The notes below the pieces were generated by a model. It searched no databases and was not told where the DNA came from. It saw only the letters and a list, made by a program, of their open reading frames with translations. From assembly GCA_963966185.1 (NCBI GenBank), contig CAWZYM010000406.1:112001-176000 (forward strand): a stretch of DNA of 64,000 nucleotides, written 5' to 3'. Made by a program: the position numbers and the translations under genes. Below are positions 51,328 to 61,626 of the stretch, piece by piece (position 1 is the stretch's first letter; every line of letters begins with the position of its first letter). This DNA comes from Rhabditoides inermis. Lineage: Eukaryota; Nematoda; Chromadorea; Rhabditida; Rhabditidae.

Positions 51328-52146
51328 CCTATTCTCCGTCTCCGACCCGTGGATCCATCCCGAAGAGAGAACTACGCGTTGAGGCTGTTGTTCGGCAACG
51401 TGAGAGGAGCTGATTCGTTCCGAAAACTTGCGACTGTGAGTAGACAATATGAGTTTCGAAAACAGTATGCACGTACAATTATCAGTGAAGAAAGGATATA
51501 AATTGAAATGAAGAGTATTTGGGAACTAGCGCAAGAAAGATATCATCGGTTCAGGTGGAGGGCCGTGTGTGCTCGACGTTCGCGGAGGCTGCGGCCGAGC
51601 TGGACCTGCTGGCGGACGACCTGCAGCTGAGGAAGGCGCTCAGGGAGGTTGCCTCTTCGGATGTGTCGCCCCGCAGAGTCGCGCGCTTTTTCGTTCTTCT
51701 CCTTGTTCATGGAGGACCGAGCAAGGTAAGATGATTTCTCCGTTCCTCAGTTTCGTTTGCTTTTAAGCCTAATTTCGATGTATTGTCTAACAGTCACATT
51801 ACGGTAATTCACAGTAATCCACTACTGTCCTACCCGTTTTTTTTCATTTCTTCACCCCCCCCCCCCTCTCGATACCAGTTTCTTTTATCATGGATAATGG
51901 TGTTATAGGATCTTCCACTCGAGATGTTGGAGGAGAATGCGGACGCGATGTTTTTGCACAGAGCGAAAACGGACAGGCAGAGGGACAGGCAGATGCAAAT
52001 CCTCCTCGCTGCTCTTCAGGTACATACTTTTATACTTGGTTTCGAATTGCATTGAACTATTTGAGACTATGCTGGCGAGACACGACTGTTCGTTGGAGCA
52101 GTTCGGGAGCAGACTGGACACTGCTGGACAAGACGGCACAGCTCAG
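51328..52146 (+). CDS. Helitron helicase fragment, four exons between Rep and Pif1-type regions
   Basis: Exons 51328-51435, 51555-51725, 51909-52019 and 52066-52146 are all phase 0 with GT-AG flanks (the last acceptor, TTGAG, is weak). Exon 1 holds RENYALRLLFGNVRGADSF, matching the Helitron ERyYLRLLLxxVxGaxSFxdLrTv block. Exon 2 continues VEGRVCSTFAEAAAELDLL (family: xGxxyxTFxeACxxlGLL) and ends in LLVHGGPSK. Exon 3 is the LPLEMLEENADAM helix. Exon 4 has LARHDCSLEQFG (family: IExxLxxxGKSLxdFGLP). The order is colinear with the Helitron linker between the N-terminal domain and the helicase. The Rep motifs and Walker A/B helicase motifs were not found nearby, so the gene is broken or incomplete in this window. 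Confidence 0.7.
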
Positions 52147-53350
52147 GTAAAGTCGTACACCGTGTACTACACAATGAGTTTTCTACACAGCTCTACACGG
52201 TGGTGTAGAAAGAGCTACACACCACGACACCAGTGTAGAAAGTTGGATCCATTTTTGACACGGTGTAGAGAAGTGTGGGGATATGACACGTGTGTAGGGG
52301 TGTGAAGTTGGGTTCATTTTGACACTGTGTAGAGAAGTGTGAGGATATGACACATGTGTTGGTGTGTAGTGACTTCAAAATACATATTTCTGTATGAAAC
52401 CTTTCGAAAAAGTTAGTCAAGGTTAACGTGGGTATATGGGTGTTGACAGTTAATATTACTTTATCATGGTCAGGATACATGAATGTTTGAAAATTATCAG
52501 CAGAGATAAATAAAATAAAATAAAAATAGTTCGTTTTTGAGTGGTACTGTTCATGTGTCTTGTTTTGTTCATTGTTATGAATAATTTTCATACGTAATCC
52601 AGTTTTCAGAAGATTCCCCGCCTCTCAATAAGTGTATGACTCATAGTTCGAGAATGACGTTTCGTGTTGTTGTTTCAAGTTCATTTTTTTATTCGTGTAT
52701 TGATAAATATTGCAATCATTCAAGTCACAATGATCATATCGCAACACTTTTTTTTATTTTGTGAAGAGGGTTGTTAGCGATTAACCAACTAGTCAATCAA
52801 TCATTTATCCAGATTCGCTATATCCTGACTTTACAACAAGTGCATACGGTACACCACTAGGGCTAAGCGCTGGGAGAAACACAGTTTAGCAACGGGGATG
52901 GAAGGGGCGAATGTCGAAAGTCGATATTAGATCGATATTCAGTCGATAATCATTCGATTTCCTTTCCATAATCCATTAGAATTAGATACCATTATAGACG
53001 ATAGTGGGGCTCCGGGTAATCCTTTCCTTCCATTATAATTCACAATAGTACCTCCGCGGGCTAGGAAGACAGCGTTGTCATGAGCCTCAGAGAAATCACC
53101 GTATCGGTCATCAGATCATTACAACGATACGCTTCGAGTAGTGTGTGATAAATAATACAATTTTCAATTTTTCAGTGTTCTGTAGTTAAATAATACACAT
53201 TCCGCTGAACGAATAATAAGCCCCGCCCACTCGACAGGGAGGCGGGCTCGAGTCCACTTTTTTCAATCTAACACTTTTCGTCTTTTCTGGCAATCAATTT
53301 TATCAATTCTTTGTGTTTGGAAACTTTACTTAATTGTGTCATGTCTTCAG
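52147..53350 (+). other. Intron-like gap with a 65-bp tandem duplication
   Basis: No convincing exon. Two tandem ~65-bp units (52241-52305, 52306-52370) share GTGTAGAGAAGTGTG and GGATATGACAC. The rest is AT-rich. The reading frame of the Helitron exons is not resumed by the next acceptor (53350/53351) in phase 0, so exons may be missing or the gene decays here. Confidence 0.5.
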
Positions 53351-53743
53351 GGTTGCTGGTGGACAATCCGGGGCAGGACGTGACCGAGAGAAGCGCCGAG
53401 AACTCGCTCCACGTCGGAGCGCGCCTCGCTCGAGGTAGTATTGTGATTGTGGTATCCTCTATACCAATTGGTTGCAGTTCGTCGCAATGACTCGACTGCG
53501 CCTGTCGCGGTCAGCAACAGTGCCGACGTGCAAGTCCGACAGCCGAGACAAGTTTGGCAACAGGTTCGGCAACATCTTGGTGTTGTTTTTCGTATTGTTG
53601 TTCATTATTTTATATGTTGTAGACGGGTCCTGGTAGCAGAATCGGCAAGCGGATTCGTCTCAGCCACGTGCCCGAACCATGGAGGAGGACGAGGAGAACG
53701 CTTCTTTTCGCTGATGGGTGAGCGAGTGGCTTGTTCAGAGTTT
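53351..53743 (+). CDS. Exon-like blocks, unassigned
   Basis: Three open blocks with GT-AG borders: 53351-~53432 (after TCTTCAG), ~53477-53562 (after GTTGCAG) and ~53622-53717 or -53742 (after GTTGTAG). The first block in its open frame reads LLVDNPGQDVTERSAENSLH. The frames can be chained in more than one way, and none gives a recognisable domain. They may be decayed Helitron coding or the 5' part of the next gene. Confidence 0.3.
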
Positions 53744-53856
53744 GTAAAGTGATTCGAGTAATCGATATAATGTAAGTAATCGATTTAAAACTTAATGAAT
53801 AATATTATTCATTTAGTTTTACATCGATTACTTTTTAATGAATGTCATTCGTCCAG

Positions 53857-54874
53857 TTCGCTGCCCTGGCGCCGTTCGGTTCATACTCACTGCGTATTCT
53901 GGCGGAGACTGCGCAGGAGACTGCGCCCCTGTTCGCATCCCTCATACACACATGTCAGTTTGCTTAATTGCATTTGTTGTTCTTTACTGGCGATCTACTT
54001 ATTTTTTTGTCAATTTTTCATACTCATTCTTTGTATGTTTTTTTTTTCATTTTCTCTTTTCAGCGGGTGTTGCGTATGCGTTTTCGATGTCGAGGTGGAA
54101 GGAGACGGGGAGATGGAGGGAGAAGAAGATGGCTACGCCGGCGGACAGTGGCGAGGGCACGACGGACGGTGACGACGAGTGTGAGTGAGAGCGGCGGCAG
54201 CGCCGACAGCAGCTCCGTCCACAACAAACCTCAACTCGACCGGACACAAGGTGGGTTGGTCATGTCGACCTAAAACAATGTATGTGTAAGGATTTCGGAT
54301 AAACAAATGATTGATTAATTGATTGATTGATTGAACCTCCTCACTCAGGTGCAGCGCGTGTCTGTGCCGCACCCGCGCGCCGCCCTCGACCCCGCCTCTT
54401 CGCAGCACAGCGTCTCTGCCCGCCCAGATGAAGAGGTACGAGGCAGGGTTGCTCAGCAAGACCTTGACTGGTTACTGGTTCAAACTGGTTGCTGTACGAT
54501 CGCTTCGAAGATAGTTATCAAGTTTCATAGATTTTACCTACAAAGTAGCCTGTAAAAGACGCAATATTGAGAAAATTTAGTCGAAATTCAAAAATCGAAG
54601 AAACAGGTCCTGGGAAGAATATCTCTCCGGACCACGTGTCAAAGTTTCATGATGATTCGATAATTCTGAACGAAGTTATTAACTTCGATAGGTGGGGAAA
54701 ACTTTGCTTCATTTGACAAGCAAATGACCCTCATTTCCCTAAATATAGACCGCCACTTGCGCGGTCGAATGGTCTTGCGCAGGCCGATAACGGGTTATTG
54801 ATTCCTCAAATGATGTCTGGTAAATATTCTGAAAAATTACTGCCGTACGATGATTTGAAAAATGGCTGCCGTAC

Positions 54875-54929
<55 letters not shown>

Positions 54930-57312
54930 CGCGCGTCTTGCAGGTTCTTCGTCGCGCTGCTCGGCCGAGCCGTCCCTGTGTGCGCGGGCGGTGGAGCTGT
55001 TCATTCGACGGGCGGCAGACGGAGACGAGGCCGCGGTGGACAGGGTCGACGCCGAGTTGAGGTGCGAGCACAGCTAGTTATTTTGATTTGAATGCGGTTT
55101 TTGGGTGGTGAGATTGTATGATACCGAGTGAGATTGTATGATACCGAGTGAGTGGAGGATGGGATGGCTGGCAAGCAGTCTCAATTGATACGTGTCTGAC
55201 TGTGCAGTGAAATATTTCGAGTACTTATGCGCTGTGGGAAGTGTATTTAGAACGATAAATCGATAACCACATTGAAAGTTAGCTGACCACGTCGATTATT
55301 ATCGCCACTGTGTAACGTATTCGTCGTGGGAGAAATCTAACGCTCCTATAATAAGTATAAAGTCTATTTTGGCACGAAACCTGGAAACACAATGAAAACA
55401 CTTAAGTGATCATCATACATAACAGGGAATGCGCAATGATAAGCAGTGCGTTGCAGCACGTTCATCCAGCAGCACCCGGGCGTGACTGCCGGGGCGACCG
55501 ACTGCGTGCCGCTTGGGCTGTGGAGGGCCGCGGCCGTGCTGCTACACAGGGCAGACGAGGTGGGCGAGGGGGGAGAGGGGAGAAGTCATGCGGAAAGGGA
55601 GTAGAGCATTGACATTGAGACAACATTTGTTTTTTTGTACAGCAACATACAACGTATTGCCGATCGGTATTGTGATCAATGTTGTTAGTTCAGTGCCTCG
55701 TACTTTTCACATATGTAGCAATCATTAGAGAACCTGCAGGGGTCCTCTTTCACTTTAGTTCTTTCTCGAGTGTGTTTCACACGTTGATTATTGATATGTG
55801 ACGCAGATTATCACATTCCTTCATTCAGGGTCACACGACTGCTGCCGACTGGCTGGTGACGGAGGGGGTGAACGGTCTTTTGAAGAGTCGCGAGGCTGCT
55901 CCCGCCCAGGAGATCCGTCGCCCGCTCGCACAAATACCGCCAGCCAATCTCGTACATGACGAGAAAAATAGTGGGTTGATTGATTTATCAATTTGTTATA
56001 CACATTTAAAGTTGAGATTCCGTGTCCGTAGCAGACGGGAGTTCCGTAGTAGTTCTGCTTGGGCTCGTGAATTCGTATCAAGTATCCAATTATCACGTAT
56101 CACAAGGTGTATCCAAAGATCAAGTATCACAAAGTGTGGTTCGGCTCGTATCCATAGTGGGCGGGCGCATAGTGGACGGGGTGAGCGTGACCGTAACCGG
56201 CTACGTAATCGGTACCGTACTCCTTGCCATAACCGTACCTCTTTTCGTATCCTACCTGGTAGTTGGTCGACTTGTGATGATCGTAGGTACCGTAGTCTCC
56301 GTGCTTCTCGCTACCACTACCACTACTCTATTTTGGCTCCTTCGTACTTGTTGTCATGTCGTTACCGTATTCCTTGCCGAATCCGGTTCCGTAGCCATAG
56401 CTTCCGTGACCTCCATAAAGTTAATCCTCTATAAAGTGTTGGACAAAAGGATAACATAATTGATGTTACTGTACTCACTGGCTCCGACAATAGCCGTTTA
56501 TTTGTGTATGTGCTCTACAAAACGGCAAACCCCTGGTAAGCGGTTAGGTTTATGATGTGATTTTAGGTTGGGAGTGCGTCAGGCTGTTGTCAGGCGGTTT
56601 AGTCAGGCGGTCAGGCGGTCAGGCGGTTCCTCCCGGACGCGCTGACGTGGTGCGAACCGCGCGAACCCCTGGCGACCGAGTGCAACATTGACTTTTGGAG
56701 ACCCAGCTTGGTGAGTATCTGATTTCTGTGTCTGTTATGTGTCTACTGCTCCAACGTTGTGATGATGGCTTTTTCAGTTTGGTCCTGGGCTAGCATTCGG
56801 CTCGCACGGCTCGCATGTCCGCACGACTGAGTCTGGAAGAGGGCTAACAAATCCGCGAAGCGGTGAAGTGGTGAGTCGAGAGAGAGATGTGAAAGTCGAT
56901 TGCCATACGGTATCATATGATTAGTTGAATATTAAGTATTTTGTAAATTGTTTGACCTTGTCACGTTTTTCAGGCAGGTACTATCGGTTCTCCGCACTCC
57001 GCAGCCAGCATGGATGATGTCACACAAGTTTTATTAATCTCCGCCATTCGCTCCGACGTCGATCACACCTTCTCCATTGAATATGTTTATTTCATTTATT
57101 ATTTCCGTGCTTGTTGTTTGGCAACCGTTAATCCATTCATAAGTTTTCCATCTTACTTCAAAGTTTTGGCTTCTTGTGGCACTGGTGTCCCTTATAGAAG
57201 CATGGAAAGCTGTGATTTGAGATTTTCGGTGGTTTTTTGTGGTTCATACTCGGCGTTTTGTGTATTTGGTGTGTACCTCTTTACATATTTTACTTCTGAA
57301 TTCCGTGCCTAA
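53857..57312 (+). CDS. Multi-exon gene of unknown function
   Basis: A phase-consistent chain can be built from 53857-53953, 54064-54180, 54944-55061, 55457-55559, 55829-55951, 56615-56710, 56778-56870 and 56974-57312 (stop TAA). Early exons are Ala/Leu-rich and helical (FAALAPFGSYSLRILAET). An acidic Gly/Asp linker (SGEGTTDGDDE) leads to ARAVELFIRRAADGDEAAVD and later ADWLVTEGVNGLLK. A Trp/Cys segment (DALTWCEPREPLATECNIDF) follows. The last exon ends in a hydrophobic Tyr/Phe/Cys-rich stretch that may be read-through of a retained intron. The start is not identified. The GC-rich exon coding contrasts with AT-rich introns. I do not recognise the family. Confidence 0.4.
54876..54927. repeat. 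(CA)n microsatellite
   Basis: About 26 CA units inside the 763-bp intron 54181-54943, 17 bp before the next acceptor. Its length could affect splicing; the poly-His/Thr ORFs are artefacts. Confidence 0.95.
56020..56440 (-). pseudogene. Gly/Tyr-rich protein remnant on the opposite strand, in an intron
   Basis: Read on the minus strand from about 56425, the sequence encodes LYGGHGSYGYGTGFGKEYG, is stopped by TAG near 56333, then continues with YGTYDHHKS, VGYEKRYGYGKEYGTDY and HYAPAHYGYEP. A stop follows near 56133. A further EPKQNYYGTPVCYGHG piece lies at about 56020-56070 in another frame. The composition resembles secreted structural or cuticle-type GY-rich proteins. Stops, the frame change and an in-frame stop just upstream argue for a pseudogene, unless small introns are missed. 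The 145-codon plus-strand ORF here is its shadow. Confidence 0.45.
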
Positions 57313-57534
57313 CTCCAATAATTTCAAACTAGTACGTGTCCATCTTTTGATGGTGACCATGGGATAAGGTTGACACCAGCACGTCTGTTTGGTTGTTGGA
57401 TAAGCGTGGATGAAGAGTAAAATGGGGTTCACATTGAGTGGGCACGATACCGAGTCACAAACAAACCGGCCATGCAACAAGTTATGAGAGGGAGATGGGT
57501 CATGCCCGATTTTTACTTTCTTTTAATTTAACAT

Positions 57535-57571
<37 letters not shown>

Positions 57572-58193
57572 CTCCTAGGTCGAGAGACACGGTCGACGAT
57601 GGTGATAGTGTGTCGAGACGAGGTTCGGGAAAAGTGGAGGGCCGTCTACATCAATGCCGTCTACGGTCTGATCGCGTGGCCGTCTTCTAATCATCGACAT
57701 ACTCTGACGAGGTGGGCGTGGTTTAGGGTCGGATCTGGACGGTTTATGTCTATGTTGTTTATGTCTATGTTACGGTTTATGTCTATGTTGTTGACCACGT
57801 GCACCGGTTGTGCGCATGGCGGAGGCGGAAAAGAGGAGTGCAGTGACGACCATTGAGCTGAAAGGAGTGGACTTAAATCAAAAATTTCAGGCTCTGGACG
57901 TCTCCGTGAGACCTGGGCGCCTTCCTGCGTGATATCTGGGCGTCTTAGTGAAATGTTTGTGTGTCATATTTTCATGTCATTATTTTATAAATATTAAAAA
58001 AAAAACGTTACTGCACTTATTTTAACCGTTACACTTTATTACATATGTACATTTACTGCTTGCATTTTACCGGCGTATTTTTATAGTCCGTTTCATAAGT
58101 ACGGTATTTTCTTTTCGCCTTTTGTTCTTTTTTCGAATTGATGAATACCTATTTAAAATGTTGTATTATTTGAGTAAAGTTTTTTTTTTTAGA
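57313..58193. other. Intergenic region with GA microsatellite
   Basis: It contains a GA tract (57537-57569), a short repeat of TTTATGTCTATGTTG (57745-57795), and an AT-rich stretch leading to a poly-T/AG acceptor-like site at 58180-58192, directly before the next gene's ATG. An 85-codon ORF from 57599 has repeat-derived sequence and no supporting splice or family evidence. Confidence 0.5.
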
Positions 58194-61100
58194 ATGTGGG
58201 CCCACATTCGGAGAGTGTTTGGAGGGAACAACCAGCCACCTCCTCAGCCAGGAGGACAGCCTCAGTAAGTCCATTACAAACGTATTTCTATTACGTTGCT
58301 ACAGAAATCTGAGACCTGTTCCTCCTCCTCAACCTGCTGTACAACAACAACCTATTGCTGTGCAACAACAGCCTATTGCCGTACAGCTGCCTCTTCCTCA
58401 GCCTGGAGCACGAGTAGTTCAGCAAGGCGTTCGACTGGCCGCAGCTCTACCTGGTGCACGTTTGAGGTATGTTTCGTTAGTTCATTTTCAATGAAGTACT
58501 TGCTTCAGTGGCGTTGCGCGTGTACTGTCAAACGTTCACAATGATCTTCTTCGTTCCTTCATCACTCATATATATGACTGCACCCCCAATGACAGAATCA
58601 GAGAGGAGTACGCAAGGCACGGAGCGCGTGGACATCTTGCGTACGTATATTAGTCTTTAGATTGTGTTTTACCGGTTGTTTTAGTTCAACTGCAAACGAT
58701 GAATTCTACCTCAAGGAGCGAATTGTGAACATACTCGACTACAATCGCTATTTGGAATGTGCTGGTTGTGGTACTATGATGGACAGTACTCTAGGAAAGT
58801 GTAATGATCCGTCATGTTCCAGATACGAGTGAGTTCAATAATTTGTATGTTATTATTTCATAAATGGCGTTGTTGTGGATACTTCTTTTTTCAGCATACC
58901 ATGCAAGGCGGTACCAACTCGCTCTGTGGTGGAATTCCACGGTGTCAATTTCCGAACAGTTGTTGTGGACGTAATTGCACGGAACCTGGAGGTGAGCTCA
59001 TTAATACAATGTATTTTGTTATTTTGTTATTTTTATCGTGTTTTAGGAAATCAAGACGATACACACGGATAGACACAACGGTAATCTCGGACGAGGTGTA
59101 CAGCGACACGATGGTCGTCACTACAACTATTTCCTCCAAGGTAATTTGAATCACAATTACAGCTTTTTTCTTATTATAAAGTTTTAGGTATGGAAACCCG
59201 TCAGCACTTCATGCGCAATAACATCATAGTTCAGTTGGAGTTCTTCACCGACGGTATCCACTTCAAACGATTGCAGAGGTATGTTCTCTGTTTGTTCTAC
59301 TACATATTCTGTTTTGTAGATATAATGAGTCATATCCTATTCTACTGCGGGTTCTTGATCTCGGTCCGTCTGTTCGTTCGAAGAGGGAAAATGTGATATT
59401 CCCGGGCTGCGTTGTGAATTCACGGACTGTTTCCCCGCGGCAGTGGTGAGTCGGTTCAACGATTCGTGAATTACTTACAAAATGCAGGAGACGTGCCCTG
59501 GCCAGTGTGCTCGGATCTGTGCGGAGCACACTGAGGAACCCTCTTCTACTTCGCGACTCACAGGGTACCGTGTGGACTGTTACACTGCGATTTACGTCTG
59601 TGGCGATGGATCTGAAGGTTTATTTTTTATTATGCATTAATCCTTTCATACAAATGTTTCAGCAACTCGCTTCCTGCTATCGTCTGAAGCTGAACGGATA
59701 TAATAGTTGCCACCGTTGCGTACAAAGAGGCAGAAGAATAGCGAGAGGGACAAGGTTTCTACCACTGCGAGCTCGCGCATCGCTACGACTACCAGGAACA
59801 GGCACATGCCCTACCCGAGCGTCGCGCAGAGCAGCACACGGCTTTCAAGGTAGACATAAAATTGTTTCACAAGTTACTTATGTTTTATGTTTTTAGGACC
59901 TTCGATTTTCGCGGAGGACCTGCCACCTCATCTAGTCGCAATCGACGGACTCCATATCGCTCAGGAGGGAATCCTCAGGGACAAGCTCAATGGTGTTTTT
60001 TCCATCATCATTATTGCTCAATCTGAACTGTTTAAGCTATATCTGGGATCGGCAAAACACGACTTCGAAACCTCCATCTCGATAGCGGAGTGTTGCAGCA
60101 GTTGTATGCCGCGTTGAATCACATTCACCTACCAACTAATGGGAGAGTGGAAATTGGAACTCCGCGCTCCGGAATGACCGGAAACGAGACCTACTGGGTG
60201 TGTTGAATAGTTTACACTGTTATTTTGCTTGTTCTCGTATTGCAGACATCAATTGTCGTTTTCCTCGTGGGAGCAGCATCAAGGCTATGGTCACCGGAAG
60301 TTTGCACGTTACTGTTTGCGATTGCCACGTCAACGAGGTTGTCTGACTCTCACCAACTGGATGCTCAGGTTCAGTGTGTTGCATATATGTATTCATCAAC
60401 TTTTTTTAAGGTCTGTCAGGACATACGCGATATGCTAGTGAAGACTTTTCCTCTCGCCGTGAAACAGTTCGGACCAAGATACGCTACTATCAAGGCACAC
60501 GTAAATAGTCAGTTGAAAGCATTTCTAAACTCTTCAATTTCAGCTTCTGTACGTTCATGCTGCCGACGACATTGTCTCCAGAGGCACATGGCAAGAGTCA
60601 AGTACCGCAGGACTAGAGTCTTGTTTCCAAGACATCGCTGGCAGTCTTGGTAGTACCAACACTAGAGGATGCGTTCGCACAGCTATTTTGAGGTATGTAA
60701 TAATACATTATTGAAATGAAGTTAATATTTATTTGTAGAATGAACATTCTCAACGCTTGTATTGTGGTGGTGAAGGAGCGGCTTGCTCAGTGCCCTGATC
60801 TTGCATTCGTCGCTGATTTGTTGTTACCGAACACTAGCAAGAGATTGCTAGCCCAGCCGGTAGTCTCTCTCTCTGCGCGATGTAAAGTGAGTTTACGAAT
60901 TTCAAGATATACCTAATCGGTGTAGTACTCGGCCGTCAACGAGGTGACTACGTTTGCTGGCCGAGTTCTTGGTCTACATCGCGTTCTTCACCGCCAAGGA
61001 TGCCAGACATTCCTGTGAGTCTAATGGCATTGTACATCCCAACAGTAACGTCTATTGTTTTTCAGTAATCGTTGCATGATCGGCGGTCAGACATTCACAT

Positions 61101-61468
61101 CCCATGTACTATGGGATCGTGCTACCTTGTCCCAGTCTCACCTAGTCACTTTTACCGACCAGAACGGTGACATCGCCTTTGGATTGTGCGAGCTATTTGG
61201 TGTGAGACAAAACGATATTCTTTGTGCAATCAGACCTTTCCACATTTCTGACCCCTTTACTGATCTTTCATTGAGTCTTGTTGATGTCCGTTATCGTTCT
61301 CTTCTCACTGATTCGCTGAGCTATTCTCATTATTGTGCTGAATATCATTCGTTGCAAGCCAACAGCATTGTTGTTCCAAGTCAACGCATCTTGGGACCCG
61401 CGTTTTTCGTAGATTTTAGAAACAGAAAGTTTGTTATTAACGCAAGTGTTTCTGCTGTTCCCGAGTAA
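58194..61468 (+). CDS. EnSpm/CACTA-type transposase-like protein, 18 exons, intact
   Basis: The exon chain is 58194-58264, 58305-58466, 58596-58640, 58685-58828, 58895-58991, 59047-59140, 59188-59278, 59320-59445, 59488-59617, 59663-59849, 59897-59992, 60037-60197, 60246-60368, 60411-60500, 60544-60692, 60739-60886, 60926-61014 and 61066-61468. It sums to 2406 nt (801 codons plus stop) with every junction in phase. The N-terminus is Pro/Gln-rich. Residues ~118-137 hold C-x2-C-x10-C-x4-C. FFTDG (D~226) with SYPILLRVLDL and SKRENVIF match the DGxxxFKSSxxSxWPIL...xRKRENVxxxGLW block of animal CACTA (Tnp2-like) transposases. AMDLK (D~318) precedes NGYNSCHRC, and IDGLH (D~399) would be the third acidic site. 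The C-terminal domain follows KQFGPR. The ATG sits just after a poly-T/AG site. Terminal CACTA repeats were not identified. Confidence 0.65.
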
Positions 61469-61626
61469 ATTATACAAATGCATAAAAGTAATTGATTGTT
61501 TTTTTGTCTCTTTACTCTTTTGATACCGTACCCGTTCGTAACGGAGAGCTCGACCTCTTATCTGCTTTTTGTTTTGTTTTATGAAGTATGTTGTTGTTAT
61601 TATGAATCGTTGCTGATCAGTCAGGG

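Noticed and set aside
53622..53717. TGPGSRIGKRI as a Walker A motif of the Helitron helicase
   Set aside because: It lacks the GxxxxGK[ST] spacing and the hydroxyl residue, and frames around it cannot be fixed.
54349..54435. Extra exon (GT-AG flanked, 29 codons) in the unknown gene
   Set aside because: In the phase needed to join its neighbours it hits a stop before its donor site. Skipping it keeps the chain open.
56022..56459. 145-codon plus-strand Val-rich ORF
   Set aside because: Shadow of the Gly/Tyr-rich minus-strand remnant; the composition is explained by the reverse of GGY codons.
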